Of a stretch of 64,000 nucleotides of DNA, positions 23,360 through 33,164 are shown one piece after another (positions within the stretch are counted from its first letter, which is position 1; each line of letters begins with the position of its first letter). The DNA is taken from positions 1,550,001 through 1,614,000 of the forward strand of contig JAULSU010000004.1 of NCBI GenBank assembly GCA_030512335.1, given 5' to 3'. The position numbers and the translations under genes were made by a program. This DNA is from Immersiella caudata (taxonomy: Eukaryota > Ascomycota > Sordariomycetes > Sordariales > Lasiosphaeriaceae). The notes beneath the pieces were generated by a model. That model made no database searches. It saw only the letters and a list, made by a program, of their open reading frames with translations, and had not been told where the DNA came from.

Positions 23360-25012
23360 ATGAACGCCCAAACGTACAACCACGCGGTTCTCGCGAAACT
23401 AACGGACTCGGAAGATGCCACAAACACGCTTTCGCCACTACCACCGGTGCTCCGGAGTGGACTGGTCCCCGTGGCCATGTTCGGCTTCGTCAGCTTTCTA
23501 TCGTCATTATGGCTCTTCTCCTATCTGACGTACAAGTTTTACGTATGGCAAACTTTACCGTCCCCAGAGAAGCGGCCGACGTCGCCAGAGCCTTCGTCAC
23601 CGACAACATCGGATATCAACGGGTTCCTCGTACCAGCGAACCACTTTTGTCCGCCCATGGATGAGAAGCGTGGCACGCCAAAGGAAACTTTCTTTCAAAA
23701 GCTGAGGAGAGAGCCACCAAACCAGTTTCTGATGCTGATCTACAACCTTTTGCTCGCCGACATCCAGCAAGCCATGGCCTTCATGCTCAACATTGAATGG
23801 CTGGTCAAGGATTCTTTGGACGTCGAAGATAAGACGTGCTGGGCCCAGGGTTGGTTCATTTCGACTGGCGATCTCGCATCTAGCGTCTTCATCAGTCTCA
23901 TTGCGGTCCATACGTATCTTGGAGTCGTCAAAGGATATCGAGTGCCAACGTGGATTTTCTACACCGTCATTGCCTGCGGTTGGGCGTTTACGTATGGGAC
24001 TGGAATCTTGGGGGTCATCATCACCAGGAATGGAGAAGGTGTTGGTGGTCTTTATGTCCGCGCCGGCGCATGGGTAAGAATCTGGTGGCTATTGTACTTG
24101 TGAGAGGGACTTGCTGACACGAGACAGTGCTGGGTCAACTCGGCCTTTCAGGATCTCCGCCTGACGCTCCACTACCTCTGGATCTTCATCTGCCTGGCCT
24201 TTACCACAGTTGTGTACATCGCAATCTATGTGCACCTCCAGGTCCACAGCAAGCACAGCGAAACGTGCTGTCTGTCGTCCGGAGGCCCGCATAGTTCGCC
24301 CGGCGAGCACTACCCCAACACGGATCCCAACCGTGCCTCCCCGGTACCATCAATGGCGCCCAGCTCTCCCCGCTCCACGATAACCGACATGTCAACGCTC
24401 AAGCGACTACCACCGCTCCCGGCTTCAGCACGGCATCCCACTTTCCTCCTCTACCCAATCATCTACGTTCTGTGCACCGCACCGCTCGCAGCTGGTCGTA
24501 TCGCATCGATGGCGGGGAACAAGGTCCCTCTCTCCTACTTCTGCTTCGCCGGTGCCATGATCGCCAGCGCCGGGTGGTTGGACGTCATTCTTTACTCGTC
24601 AACTCGGAGAGCCATCGTCTTCTCCGGCGAGGCACCCCCATCACAGGACACGGGCATCGGCACGTTCGCTTTCATGCGCGCGCCAGAGGAAATCAAGATG
24701 GGGAACACGGTCTCCGTGTCCGCTGGGGATCCCAAGGGGCGCAAGCGCTGGGACAGCTGGAGACCATCCAAGCCGTCCGCGGGTGCGCGATTGCGCAACC
24801 TGGGCAGCGGCAACAACTCCCGCAACGGAAGCAAGGAGACGATCGGCAGCGGATTCGGCATGGGTCAGGGGGAAGTCATGGGAATGGCCATCCAGTGCGA
24901 GACGACGACGAGCGTGACAGTAGAGGAGGCGCCGGAGACGATGAGCAACATCTCGAGGAAAACGAGCAACGCGAGCGCGATGAGTTCGAAGTTGCAGAGA
25001 CCGTCGGTGTGA
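23360..25012 (+). CDS. Seven-TM GPCR, Git3/cAMP-receptor-like
   Basis: Two exons, 23360-24073 and 24128-25012, with a 54-bp intron between codons, give 532 residues. Seven hydrophobic segments lie at about 35-61, 121-145, 165-190, 197-222, 252-274, 342-362 and 370-397. The layout (short N-terminus, NQFLMLIYNLLLADIQQA in TM2, a Trp/Cys-containing extracellular side, large third intracellular loop, long Ser/Gly-rich tail) matches fungal receptors related to Dictyostelium cAMP receptors and the Git3 glucose receptors. These signal through G-alpha to adenylate cyclase. The ligand cannot be told from sequence. The tail has many Ser/Thr, fitting phosphorylation. The ATG at 23360 was chosen because the upstream in-frame extension adds a Phe-rich segment with no family counterpart. 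Confidence 0.82.
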
Positions 25013-26393
25013 ACATGTGGGATGCGTGGCGTTGCCCCTGGTGGACAAGCGCATGCGAGGAAGTCGAATACACGATAATGGTGTGGCTTCGCTGGAGAAG
25101 GGACGAGACTACTTTCTTGCCGGCTTGTTTGCTGTCTCTCGTTCACAGAGCACTTTCACTTCTTGATTGTGCTCTTTGAGGATAAGGTTAGGGCTGGATG
25201 GACCTGGGCATTGGGCGTACACCGATGGGAGGAAACGGGGCTTGGGATTGGGATTGGGGCTGGGACTGGGACTTGGGATTGATCATTGGGATTCGGATTC
25301 AACGTTATGATGTACGATAGATACCCCCCTTCTACTCGGAGGATTTTTTATGACGGTATGAACGGAGTTGGGCAGGGTAGGTACTGATGGTGGGAGGGCT
25401 GGACTTGGCGGGTTTAAGGGGAAGATTACCTCTAGATAATCTTTAAATTAGATGGTTTTGTTGTTTTTTACTTTGAAATCGTGGCATTTGGATCAAGTGA
25501 AGCTATCCCCCCTTCGCCTCTTCTCCACCACCGCAACTTAGGAGGCTTCTTCCCATCAACTGCCAACCCGAATCTCCTCTCCTCTCGGGAACTCCCTCCC
25601 GAATGCCTCACAACCAGCCAAGAAGACCCCAAAGTATCATGGGAACCGCCGATCAAACGGCGGGTAATAATAATAATCATTTCGGAAGTTGCCCGCTCCC
25701 TCGGTAGCCCGCGCTAACTTTCCGATTCGCTCATGAGATTGAAGAGAGGGTGGCCCGTGTCCAGTTCACCCGGGAGCTTGGTCTGGCAGGTGGATTGTGT
25801 GGGTTGGGGTTGGGTGTCGCGCATTGGCAGGGGCCGGGTTGATGTCGCGGATCGAGGTGATCTTTTGTCGGGGGAGTGCATGGACGTGCGCTGAGTGGGT
25901 TGAAGTCTGGGGAGATGGGGGTTGCGAAATGGGGGAATTTTTTGGGCGGGAGGTATTTGGGAGGAGCTGAACAAGATAGAAAATCGAGTTTTATTCCAAG
26001 ATGGTGTTTGTTTGGTCACAATAGTATTGTGATCATGAATCACAAAGAAAAGCCAAGGGGGGGGGGGGGGGCAGGGTTGAGGTGACTGGTCTTGGCAAAG
26101 ATTGTTCCCGTGCAAGTGATATGAGTCTGTCTCGGGCCGGACGGGAGTCAGACACTTCGCGCTGGGATTTTTGGTCCCGAGGTTGCACCATGACGTGAAC
26201 CGCTCTCCAAAATCTTGGTTCTGGCTTTTTATGTTGTTTACAATGTCCAATTCCAAGGACTTTTCCCACTTTTTGGTCATACACGACGAGCTGGGCCGAA
26301 CCCTGAGTCCCAACCCCTGACTTTGTCTCCCGCAACACGACATCTCTGATTATGTACATAGATCCGGCAGGAAACCGGTATCTATCCATCTAC
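25013..26393. other. 3' flanks of convergent genes
   Basis: No gene supported. Notable tracts are a G-run cluster at 25237-25278 and a G15 homopolymer at 26057-26071. - strand frames here (25714-26343) have no domain. Confidence 0.5.
25237..25278 (+). repeat. G-quadruplex-forming G-tract array
   Basis: Seven G3-G4 runs are separated by spacers of two to four bases (CTT, ATT, ATT, CT, ACT, ACTT). This meets the usual G3N1-7 criterion more than once. It lies about 225 bp after the GPCR stop, on the sense strand, so it could form in the 3' UTR RNA as well as in DNA. Confidence 0.7.
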
Positions 26394-27301
26394 CTAGACA
26401 GGAGTAATCCTCAAATTATGCAAATCCTGACTGACCACTTGCCACCCCGCCTGCCTCGCTCCATTCCCAGTCAAATACTCTCCCGCCGTCGCATTCCCCC
26501 TCATGATCCACTGCACCCAGCGCGCTCCAATCGTGCCAAACTTTCCGCCGTTGTACTCATGATACGTGCCACCGTGCCCCACGTTCAAATTCCCCTTCCA
26601 CTTGGGCACGCCCTGCGGCATGTAGTTGTAATCCCTCTCCCCGTTGCCGTAGGCGATGTCATTCTGCCCGCCCATGAAGAAGAAGACGGGCTTGCGGAAG
26701 TTTCGCGCGCGGTCGTAGTCTCCGAGGAGACCCGAAGACCAGATGCCGATGTCTTTGACGCGGGCGTCGTTGATCTGCGAGTAGGCTTCCACGCCTCCAC
26801 AGGAGAATCCAGCGGCGGTGATGCGCGACGCATCGACGTTGGCCCATTGGCCGCGACCGGCGTTGTTGGAGATGAAATCGATGGCCTGACGCATCATCTG
26901 GTCGTTGGTGCTGCCGCCACCGCGGGGGGTGCCCTGGACGATGATGAGGACGCCGTGGGAGGCGAGCTGGGTAAGGAAGGGGGCTTGGCCGAGGGAGTCG
27001 GCTGAGCAGGCGCCGTTGCCCCAGATCATGACGGGCAGTTTGACGCCGGCGGGGACGTTGCGGGGGGCGTAGAAGGTGTGGCGGCTGAGGCCGTTGTTGG
27101 TGTAGTAGTACTAGGTACGTGTTAGGAAGTGTGACGGTTGAGGGAAAGAGGGGAAGAACTTACGGCTGGGGCGTAGGGGCCGTCGCCGGAGCCGTTTTGG
27201 CGCTCGACGAGAGGGCTCGCGGTGGCGGTGGTCGCGAGGACGAGGGAGGAAAGGGAGGAAAGGGAGGGAAGGGAGGAAAGGGAGGAAAGGGAGAGCTTCA
27301 T
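26394..27301 (-). CDS. Secreted alpha/beta hydrolase (esterase-like)
   Basis: Two exons on the - strand, 27301-27164 and 27110-26394, with a 53-bp intron, give 284 residues. The signal peptide is unusual, a Leu/Ser repeat (MKLSLSSLSSLPSLSSL) up to about residue 28, followed by a kexin-like VERQ region. The mature enzyme shows the nucleophile elbow AGFSCGG (Ser149), an acid candidate in GGQND (Asp197) and a His in NVGHGGTYHEY (225 or 230). It resembles chlorophyllase/PHB-depolymerase-like fungal extracellular hydrolases; the substrate is unknown. A Cys at 80 and Cys150 could pair. The first exon coincides with a 9-bp DNA repeat. The start is the only ATG that provides the signal peptide. Confidence 0.8.
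27238..27297. repeat. Purine/pyrimidine 9-bp repeat inside a signal-peptide exon
   Basis: On the + strand variants of GGAGGAAAG/GGGAGGAAA are repeated about six times. On the coding (-) strand they read TCCTCCCTT and encode the Ser-Ser-Leu periodicity of the hydrolase signal peptide. Because the unit is nine bases, gain or loss of a unit changes the peptide by three residues without a frameshift. Confidence 0.8.
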
Positions 27302-28375
27302 GGTGACTGGATTGCAAGTCGGTGATGATGAGAGACCTGTTGAGAAGTTGATAAACCATCGATTTCTTGAACTTGTTCCAGACTTTTGTACCCCAAGGGT
27401 CCATCCCGGAGCCATGACTTCCAGACCTGGAGGTCGCCTGACTGTGTGGGTCCGGAATTACCAAGGCTCGTCTTCGGTGCAATGATACTCTCCATATTCG
27501 ATCCGCCCCACCGCCCCATCGTTCCTCACGGCAGTCTTGCCTCCCAGTTGTGCGGCTATGGCACCCTGGCGTCGCCAACGCGGATTTGGGAACGATTGGA
27601 GTGGTCAAAAAGTAGCTGAAGTTGACTTCCGCCAATCACAACATGGCGTTGGTGGGTTGGCATTCCTTCACCCAACGGACAATCTGGTTACTGTGGTATT
27701 GCGCTCTACCCACGGACGCCAACTACCGCCGATAAAGCAACCCAGATCCGCCGAACCAGGAACAAAACACCAGCCGTCATCACACATGGCTGGGCACATG
27801 GCTAGCGAGGCGGGGCGTAGAGTTATAGCGTTCGACTCTGCTCTGCTAGTGGCTCGCGTATCGCCATCAGCAATCAACAATCAATCTCCACTGCGGAGAA
27901 TCCCCCGGATTTTGGCGTCTGCACGCACCCAGATCCCGGTTATTGCGGATATCGTTCATAGCAATACCGAAGGCAGCACCTGAGTTTTCCCGACTTGCTG
28001 CGGCCTTGGATATCGATGGACGATGTAAGTCAACGGCACCTCCAAACCCGAGGCTTGTGAGAGTGCCAAGTTTCTCACAATGCGGTCTGGTCTCGATAAG
28101 GCAAGTGTTTTTTTGTGTTTTTTTTTTTTGTTACACCGCCCTTGATAAGCATTTCAGCACGGCAGGATTCTTCGCAGCTTTGACGACGACCTACCGATCA
28201 ATCGATTCGCGCAAGGAAGAAGCAAATCAAGCAAATCAAGATCCTTTCGATTCGATTCCGGCCCTTGTTTCAAGCATCAACCTCCAATGCGCCAAGAACC
28301 TGCCATCTCAAAGGCATGCACCTCAGCGTGTTACGACAAGGGCGGTCCATCTCACCAACCACCACCCCCCGATCC
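27302..28375. other. Intergenic, no gene seen
   Basis: It contains a T-rich tract near 28107-28131. Frames at 27537-27983 and 27943-28416 (+) have no family features. Confidence 0.5.
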
Positions 28376-28927
28376 TCAAATTATATTACCAACCAACTCC
28401 CCCAACACCTGCGTAACCGCCTTGTACTGCCACGCCAACGCCTCCTCATAAAACTCCACATTATACTGCTCCGCCTCCATCTCTAACGTCCTGAAGAACG
28501 CCTCCCGTTGCCTATTCATCTGCTCCTTCCTCATCTCTGCCGCCCTCCTAAATGTCTTGCCCGGTCTTGCCTCGATCACTTGCTTTTGGAATTCCACATC
28601 CCTTTTTCCCCCTATTAGTCTCCTTTCAGGTTTTCTTCAAAGCGAGCAGGGGTAAGGTTGGGAAACTCACCATGCTTCCTGAAGATTAGCCATGCGCCTT
28701 CGATGATGCTTGGGACACTCCAGCGTCTTGTAAAATATACTAGCTTCATCCCTTGAGTTGTCCACCTCGTGACGACCATAGCAGGCGCGGGTGAAGGCGT
28801 CGACTTTGTCGCACATGCTGACGAAGGGTGGGGGGCGCATCTCGTGGTTGGGGTTGTATTTGCTGCGCGGGCGGCAGCCGCGTGTGGCGTGGCAGAGCCA
28901 GCGGGTGTTTTTGATGGTTTTGCACAT
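28376..28927 (-). CDS. Small Cys-containing protein of unknown function
   Basis: Two exons on the - strand, 28927-28671 and 28601-28376, give 160 residues. The intron (GTGAGT...AAAAAG, 69 bp) splits a Trp codon, and the frame requires the AAG acceptor. The N-terminal part starts MCKTIKNTRWLCHATRGC and has six cysteines spread over 70 residues. The C-terminal part is strongly charged and predicted helical (KTFRRAAEMRKEQMNRQREAF). There is no signal peptide. The MCKT start with spaced Cys recalls a loose group of uncharacterised fungal small proteins, but this is not a firm match. Upstream in-frame codons lack an ATG. Confidence 0.65.
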
Positions 28928-30002
28928 TGCTTGTGCGAGATGGTTTGTGCTTTTCTGAGTCTGCCAGTTGGGAGGTTGGCTGTGCAGGGGTGGGAGTTGG
29001 AAGGAATAAGGTTTTTTTGGGTTTTGAGAGAAACGAGGCACAGGAGAAACTCTGTTTCGTTGTTGGTTGGCTCTGGAGGCGGGAAGGCAAGGTTGAAATA
29101 GTTACATCAGATGGAAGGAACGCGTGAGTGCAGGGCTGCCAAACTCGGGATATTTCGACCATGACGCGTGTTGTCTCGGTTGAAGGGCAAACCGATGACT
29201 GTCGACAATGTTGTGGGACAAACAATCAGGTCTGACAGGGAGGGCCGCAGCACACAAACCTCCAGTGGCACTGTGGCAGGGATGGGATGTGTTATGGGAC
29301 TCATGGTGCCTGAAGATGGTGCGACATCGCCCCGGGACTTGGGAATAGTCTCATCCAACGCTGACGAGACAGTCTCCTAGGATTCGCATTTCATTCGGGC
29401 CTGTACGCAACTGTGGGGGCTTCTTGTGTGAGGACTGACGTATCTGACATTCATTACATATCTGTTTCCCACCTCGGGCAAGAAAGACACCGTCATTGAC
29501 GACTTGAATATAAAGTATCCAACGGCAGCCCGAAACCATCCAATCCCGCTACGTTCTGGCGTGCGCGAGACATCCAGGTTCATCCTCAGCCAATCTATGA
29601 GTTTTGGAGGGTGTCATTCAGGGGCCAAAAACTAGAAGCGGCCCTCCGATGGCATAAAGACCACCGACGCTGCAATTGTCAGCGTTTGACTCTGCTTGTG
29701 ATATTCAGGAAAGACGCTTACCCTAAGAAGAGCGATAGAAGCGCCCTCACGTCCCCGAAGCTAGGGCTTGTGGAATGCGGATATGTCCTATGACCCGTCT
29801 CGTACCGGGTATGGGAGAGGTTGTTGAATCCACACTTGAGAATTGCAATATACCCCACCAGGCCAAGGAAGCAGGAACATGTCGCTTATCGAAGGCATAT
29901 TGGCAGGCTGTGCTTTCGCAGACTCAAGTCACAGATCACCAAGGATATCAACAAGATGAGAGTGTTTGCAAAGATTCTGAGGTATCTCGAGTATCCCATG
30001 CG
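28928..30002. other. Intergenic, no gene seen
   Basis: Only short unrelated frames. It is the promoter side of the small Cys protein and the 3' flank of the next - strand gene. Confidence 0.5.
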
Positions 30003-30875
30003 CTAAGTGGGGACTCTTAGACCATGCTCGTCCACAATTGTGGCCCAAATGAGAACTGGTGCGACGAAGACGGATCCTAGAGTGATGACCATCGGGAGGT
30101 TAAGGCCCAGAACCATGGATAAAGTTTTCCCGTGTGTCCGTCGACGAATGTTCCAGAGCATGTACTGCCAGAGAAAAGCTTTGGCAAGGGGGCGGTCGCG
30201 AACTTTTGCAGGATCTCCGGCTTCCACGGCGATGTCGGACGAGTCATTGGGGTTGTTGGCATTGCCTGTCTGTTTCGGGAGAGAGTCTCCTCCTCCTTGT
30301 TCCGCCGTGGCTGGAACCGCCTCGATTGGAATCTCCAATTCCCCGGTCGTAGCTAGTCCACCCGTCAAGGCGCTTGTCTGCTGGATCTGCCTGGCAGCCA
30401 TGGCCTCCGTTGTATCGATGCTCTGCGGGTCGAATGTTGTGCCTCGGATTTGTTGAAGGGCCTCGGCCATCTTCGTACCGCCTGCTAGAACGAAGGACTG
30501 GTGCAACATGGCTAGCATTCTGACACGGAACTGCAGCTTTTCGCAGAGAGTCCGCAAGCACCCGACGAGGGGTGCGTCAAATACTCGAGCCCCGGGGTTT
30601 CGCTCACTGTAGTCGTTCATCTCGCGCTGAAGATCCTCGAGCTCGATGCGAATATTGCGAAATACGGCGTATGTTGTTCCTCGATCGACCTCACCCAGCT
30701 TTGAGACGCGTGCATGGAATGCGGCTTGGCTTTTTTGGATCTGACTGATGCAGGTCGACGCCTGGAGAATGTCCTCTGTAAGCGAACGAAATTCTTGCGG
30801 CCCCTTCTGTACTCGATCGAAGAGGTCGGAGAGGAGTTGCGCGAGAGGGGCAATGTTGGTGTTGGCGAACGACAT
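30003..30875 (-). CDS. Helical protein with C-terminal TM, HeLo-like domain possible
   Basis: Single exon, 290 residues. The ATG at 30875 is the first in frame (the frame is open further up but lacks ATG). Residues 1-145 are a helical region (LFDRVQKGPQEFRSLTEDI, then long amphipathic helices with spaced Leu). The pattern recalls the N-terminal helical domains of fungal STAND and HeLo-like proteins. A disordered Thr/Gln/Gly/Asn-rich linker follows (about 150-235). Near the C-terminus is a basic cluster (RRRTHGKT) and one hydrophobic segment (about 259-282) followed by a short tail. This suggests a tail-anchored membrane protein. Domain assignment is by pattern only and uncertain; function unknown. 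Confidence 0.7.
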   Translation of the reverse strand: MSFANTNIAPLAQLLSDLFDRVQKGPQEFRSLTEDILQASTCISQIQKSQAAFHARVSKLGEVDRGTTYAVFRNIRIELEDLQREMNDYSERNPGARVFDAPLVGCLRTLCEKLQFRVRMLAMLHQSFVLAGGTKMAEALQQIRGTTFDPQSIDTTEAMAARQIQQTSALTGGLATTGELEIPIEAVPATAEQGGGDSLPKQTGNANNPNDSSDIAVEAGDPAKVRDRPLAKAFLWQYMLWNIRRRTHGKTLSMVLGLNLPMVITLGSVFVAPVLIWATIVDEHGLRVPT

Positions 30876-31310
30876 GGTTGTGGCGCGAGAGAGACTGGGA
30901 AAGATGCAAGTATAAAGGCGTGAACAGTTGACGGTGTCGCTCGACACTTTTTGTCTCTCGCGGCATTCGAGATGGCTTGCTACGGCAGGTTTCGAAATGT
31001 ATCAATGTCTGGGAAAGGAGGTGTTGCAAAGTGCCAGAAAGATCCTCAGCGGTGAGTGGCATTGAAGAACAACAGCCTCTTGGACCCATGATGCAGATGG
31101 TGGGGCAAGCGCTTCCTCTTTTATTGGTCGGGTCCTGTGGCACCCATTTCAGCTTTAGACCATCCACCACGAACAACGCACAATGGTATGCTATTGATAA
31201 TGCCCCCAAACTCCGCGTGTATTGTCATGAAACAACCTCTGACATGAGCATTAGGCCAAAGCCACATTACGACAGCCATCTTTGATCCCAGACTTCATCG
31301 ACATCTCCAA
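30876..31310. other. Intergenic
   Basis: It carries the upstream region of the helical TM protein and the 3' end of the CVNH gene. No gene seen. Confidence 0.5.
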
Positions 31311-31883
31311 TCAGCACCCTGTGCTCTCAACCGCCTTGGTCGTGTAACATTCCAGCAACCCGTTGTTGTTCGAAACAAGAGTGTCTAGTAGCAGAGTGAG
31401 CACTTGGCAAAGCACAAAGGAGTCTGAAGGATGACGAACCCAGATCGAAATGAGTGGTTGGCCAGTTGGCTTCCGCGACGCTGGTCCCGGGATTGCACTT
31501 GCAGCGCAATATGCTGTTGCTCCAGTTCGCAACTCCTGCAGGTTTCTCGTTCGAGCAATTAATGCATTGGTTTCGGTCCGTAAAGCTCGGTCTGAAGTTG
31601 AAACCACAAGTCAGTTCATGATTGGAAGGCTAAACGGAGTCTAACTACTATACCCTGCACCGACGGGATCGACTGCCAGTGTGCCGAACAAGTTCTTGAG
31701 ACACTTGTTGAGTTCCAACTTGTTGCATTTCTCCTGGTTGAGAATATTCCGGCACTTTGCTGTAAGAGTCTTCCCAACGACTTTGACAGATTTGATGTCG
31801 CAGGTGTTGAGAAACTCCCCTTCACCCACTGCTCCGGAGACGCAGAGCGCCGTTGTGAGGAGGCTGGCCAAAGCAAACTTCAT
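31311..31883 (-). CDS. Secreted CVNH-domain (cyanovirin-N-like) protein
   Basis: Three exons on the - strand, 31883-31654, 31591-31440 and 31384-31311, give 151 residues with correct phases. The signal peptide is about 1-19 (MKFALASLLTTALCVSGAV). The mature protein follows the CVNH pattern: an early FLNTC, LTAKC, the LELNKCLKN-LFGTL strand pair, then in the second half SILRCKC, FDLDTLVSNNNGLLEC. Eight or more cysteines suggest a disulphide-rich form. CVNH proteins bind oligomannose and occur widely in fungi, some as secreted proteins during host or fungal interactions. Sugar binding here is inferred, not shown. Two introns interrupt both halves of the domain. Confidence 0.75.
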
Positions 31884-33164
31884 CTTGAAGGGAGACTGAA
31901 TACGGAGTTGCGAAATCGAAAGCATCAGCCTGTCCTGGAAATGCGGCCAAGAACATGGCAGCACGGACAGGTGGTATAAATCAGTGAATAGTTGCACCAT
32001 GTTTTGAGCTTGTCACCCGACGTGCATCGAATGGGGAAGGGGTACCGAGGCGACCGATTAATACGACCGAGAAACGCAACCCAACGTTGCAGCTACCTTT
32101 GGGGTAGATATATGCTCTCCATATTCCCATTTCCCGGATAGATGGCAGCCACTAGCCTCGCCAGTCTTCGGTTCCCCAGCGCTCCCCAAAGCAGCCGGAA
32201 ACCAGGTTGCTTTTGAAGTTTTACAGAGAGCAGCGTAGCATTGGCCATATCTCTCGATTCTAGACGTGCTAAATTTAGCAGTGTCATCTATGATTCCTGG
32301 TTCGACATTCCCGGGTAAATGGGGGTCCAGGAGTCTTGTCGACACGGTTGCTCAAGCGAAGAGAGATTAACCTTATGATACCGCCACCAGTGGCGCGCAT
32401 TGGAAGAAACGCGGAGCGCCCATTTCCAACTGAGCCAGGAACTGGCAGCGCGGGTCAATGTGAATTGATTGCTGCCCCTGACCCTGCGTGCGGAAGCGAC
32501 TTGGCCCTCGCCTGACTGTCTGCCTGCCCTCCTGGCTTCCAGCCGCCTAGCGAAGGCCAACCCCGCCCCGCGATTGAACCGATTGTCATCTGCAAGCACA
32601 CGCACGGCAGGTCTCAGTTCATCACAGGCCGCAATCCGGCAACCTGGTTCTCAAGATTGTGTAACTCGATTTGCTACCGCGTTGCTCGGGCCATTGGGAA
32701 TCAACTCAATTGAATTGGCTGTTGGAGAGGTGAAGTTGTTTGAGGTTCTCTACGCGGAAGGAGTCTCCGGATGAGACTGCCTGAATGGCGCCCACCACCT
32801 GAGGGATGCGGCATCTTCCGTAGAAGTAAACTTCTCTCCACCGACCTCATAAAAAAGATTTCTTCATAGCTCCGTCCAATCAACTTCGGTACTCTCCGCT
32901 TCCTGTCTCTTTCTTTTTCTTTTTTCTTTTCTTTTTTGTTTCTATCTTCCTCCTAAACGATCTCCAATTCCGAATCGCTCAAGCCCAGGCCTGCATGTGC
33001 TCGACATGGAAAAGCCTCGGATTGGTCAATCCGAGAGAGACTCCCCGGTTTCAGGGATCCTTCAGGTCGCTGGCCCTGCCAAGACGCGTACGAGATGCTG
33101 GTTGAGCGAAGCGTCAGCTGAGGAGTCATGTCATGTTGAGCGCACCATCGCAAATGAAGCCACA
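31884..33164. other. Intergenic, no gene seen
   Basis: Apart from a pyrimidine tract at 32904-32952 nothing coding is supported. The short frames are unlike proteins. Confidence 0.5.
32904..32952 (+). promoter_or_regulatory. Pyrimidine-rich tract (CT box)
   Basis: About 50 bases of almost pure C/T lie 210-260 bp before the ATG of the membrane-protein gene. Such tracts commonly precede transcription starts in filamentous fungi. The role is inferred. Confidence 0.4.
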
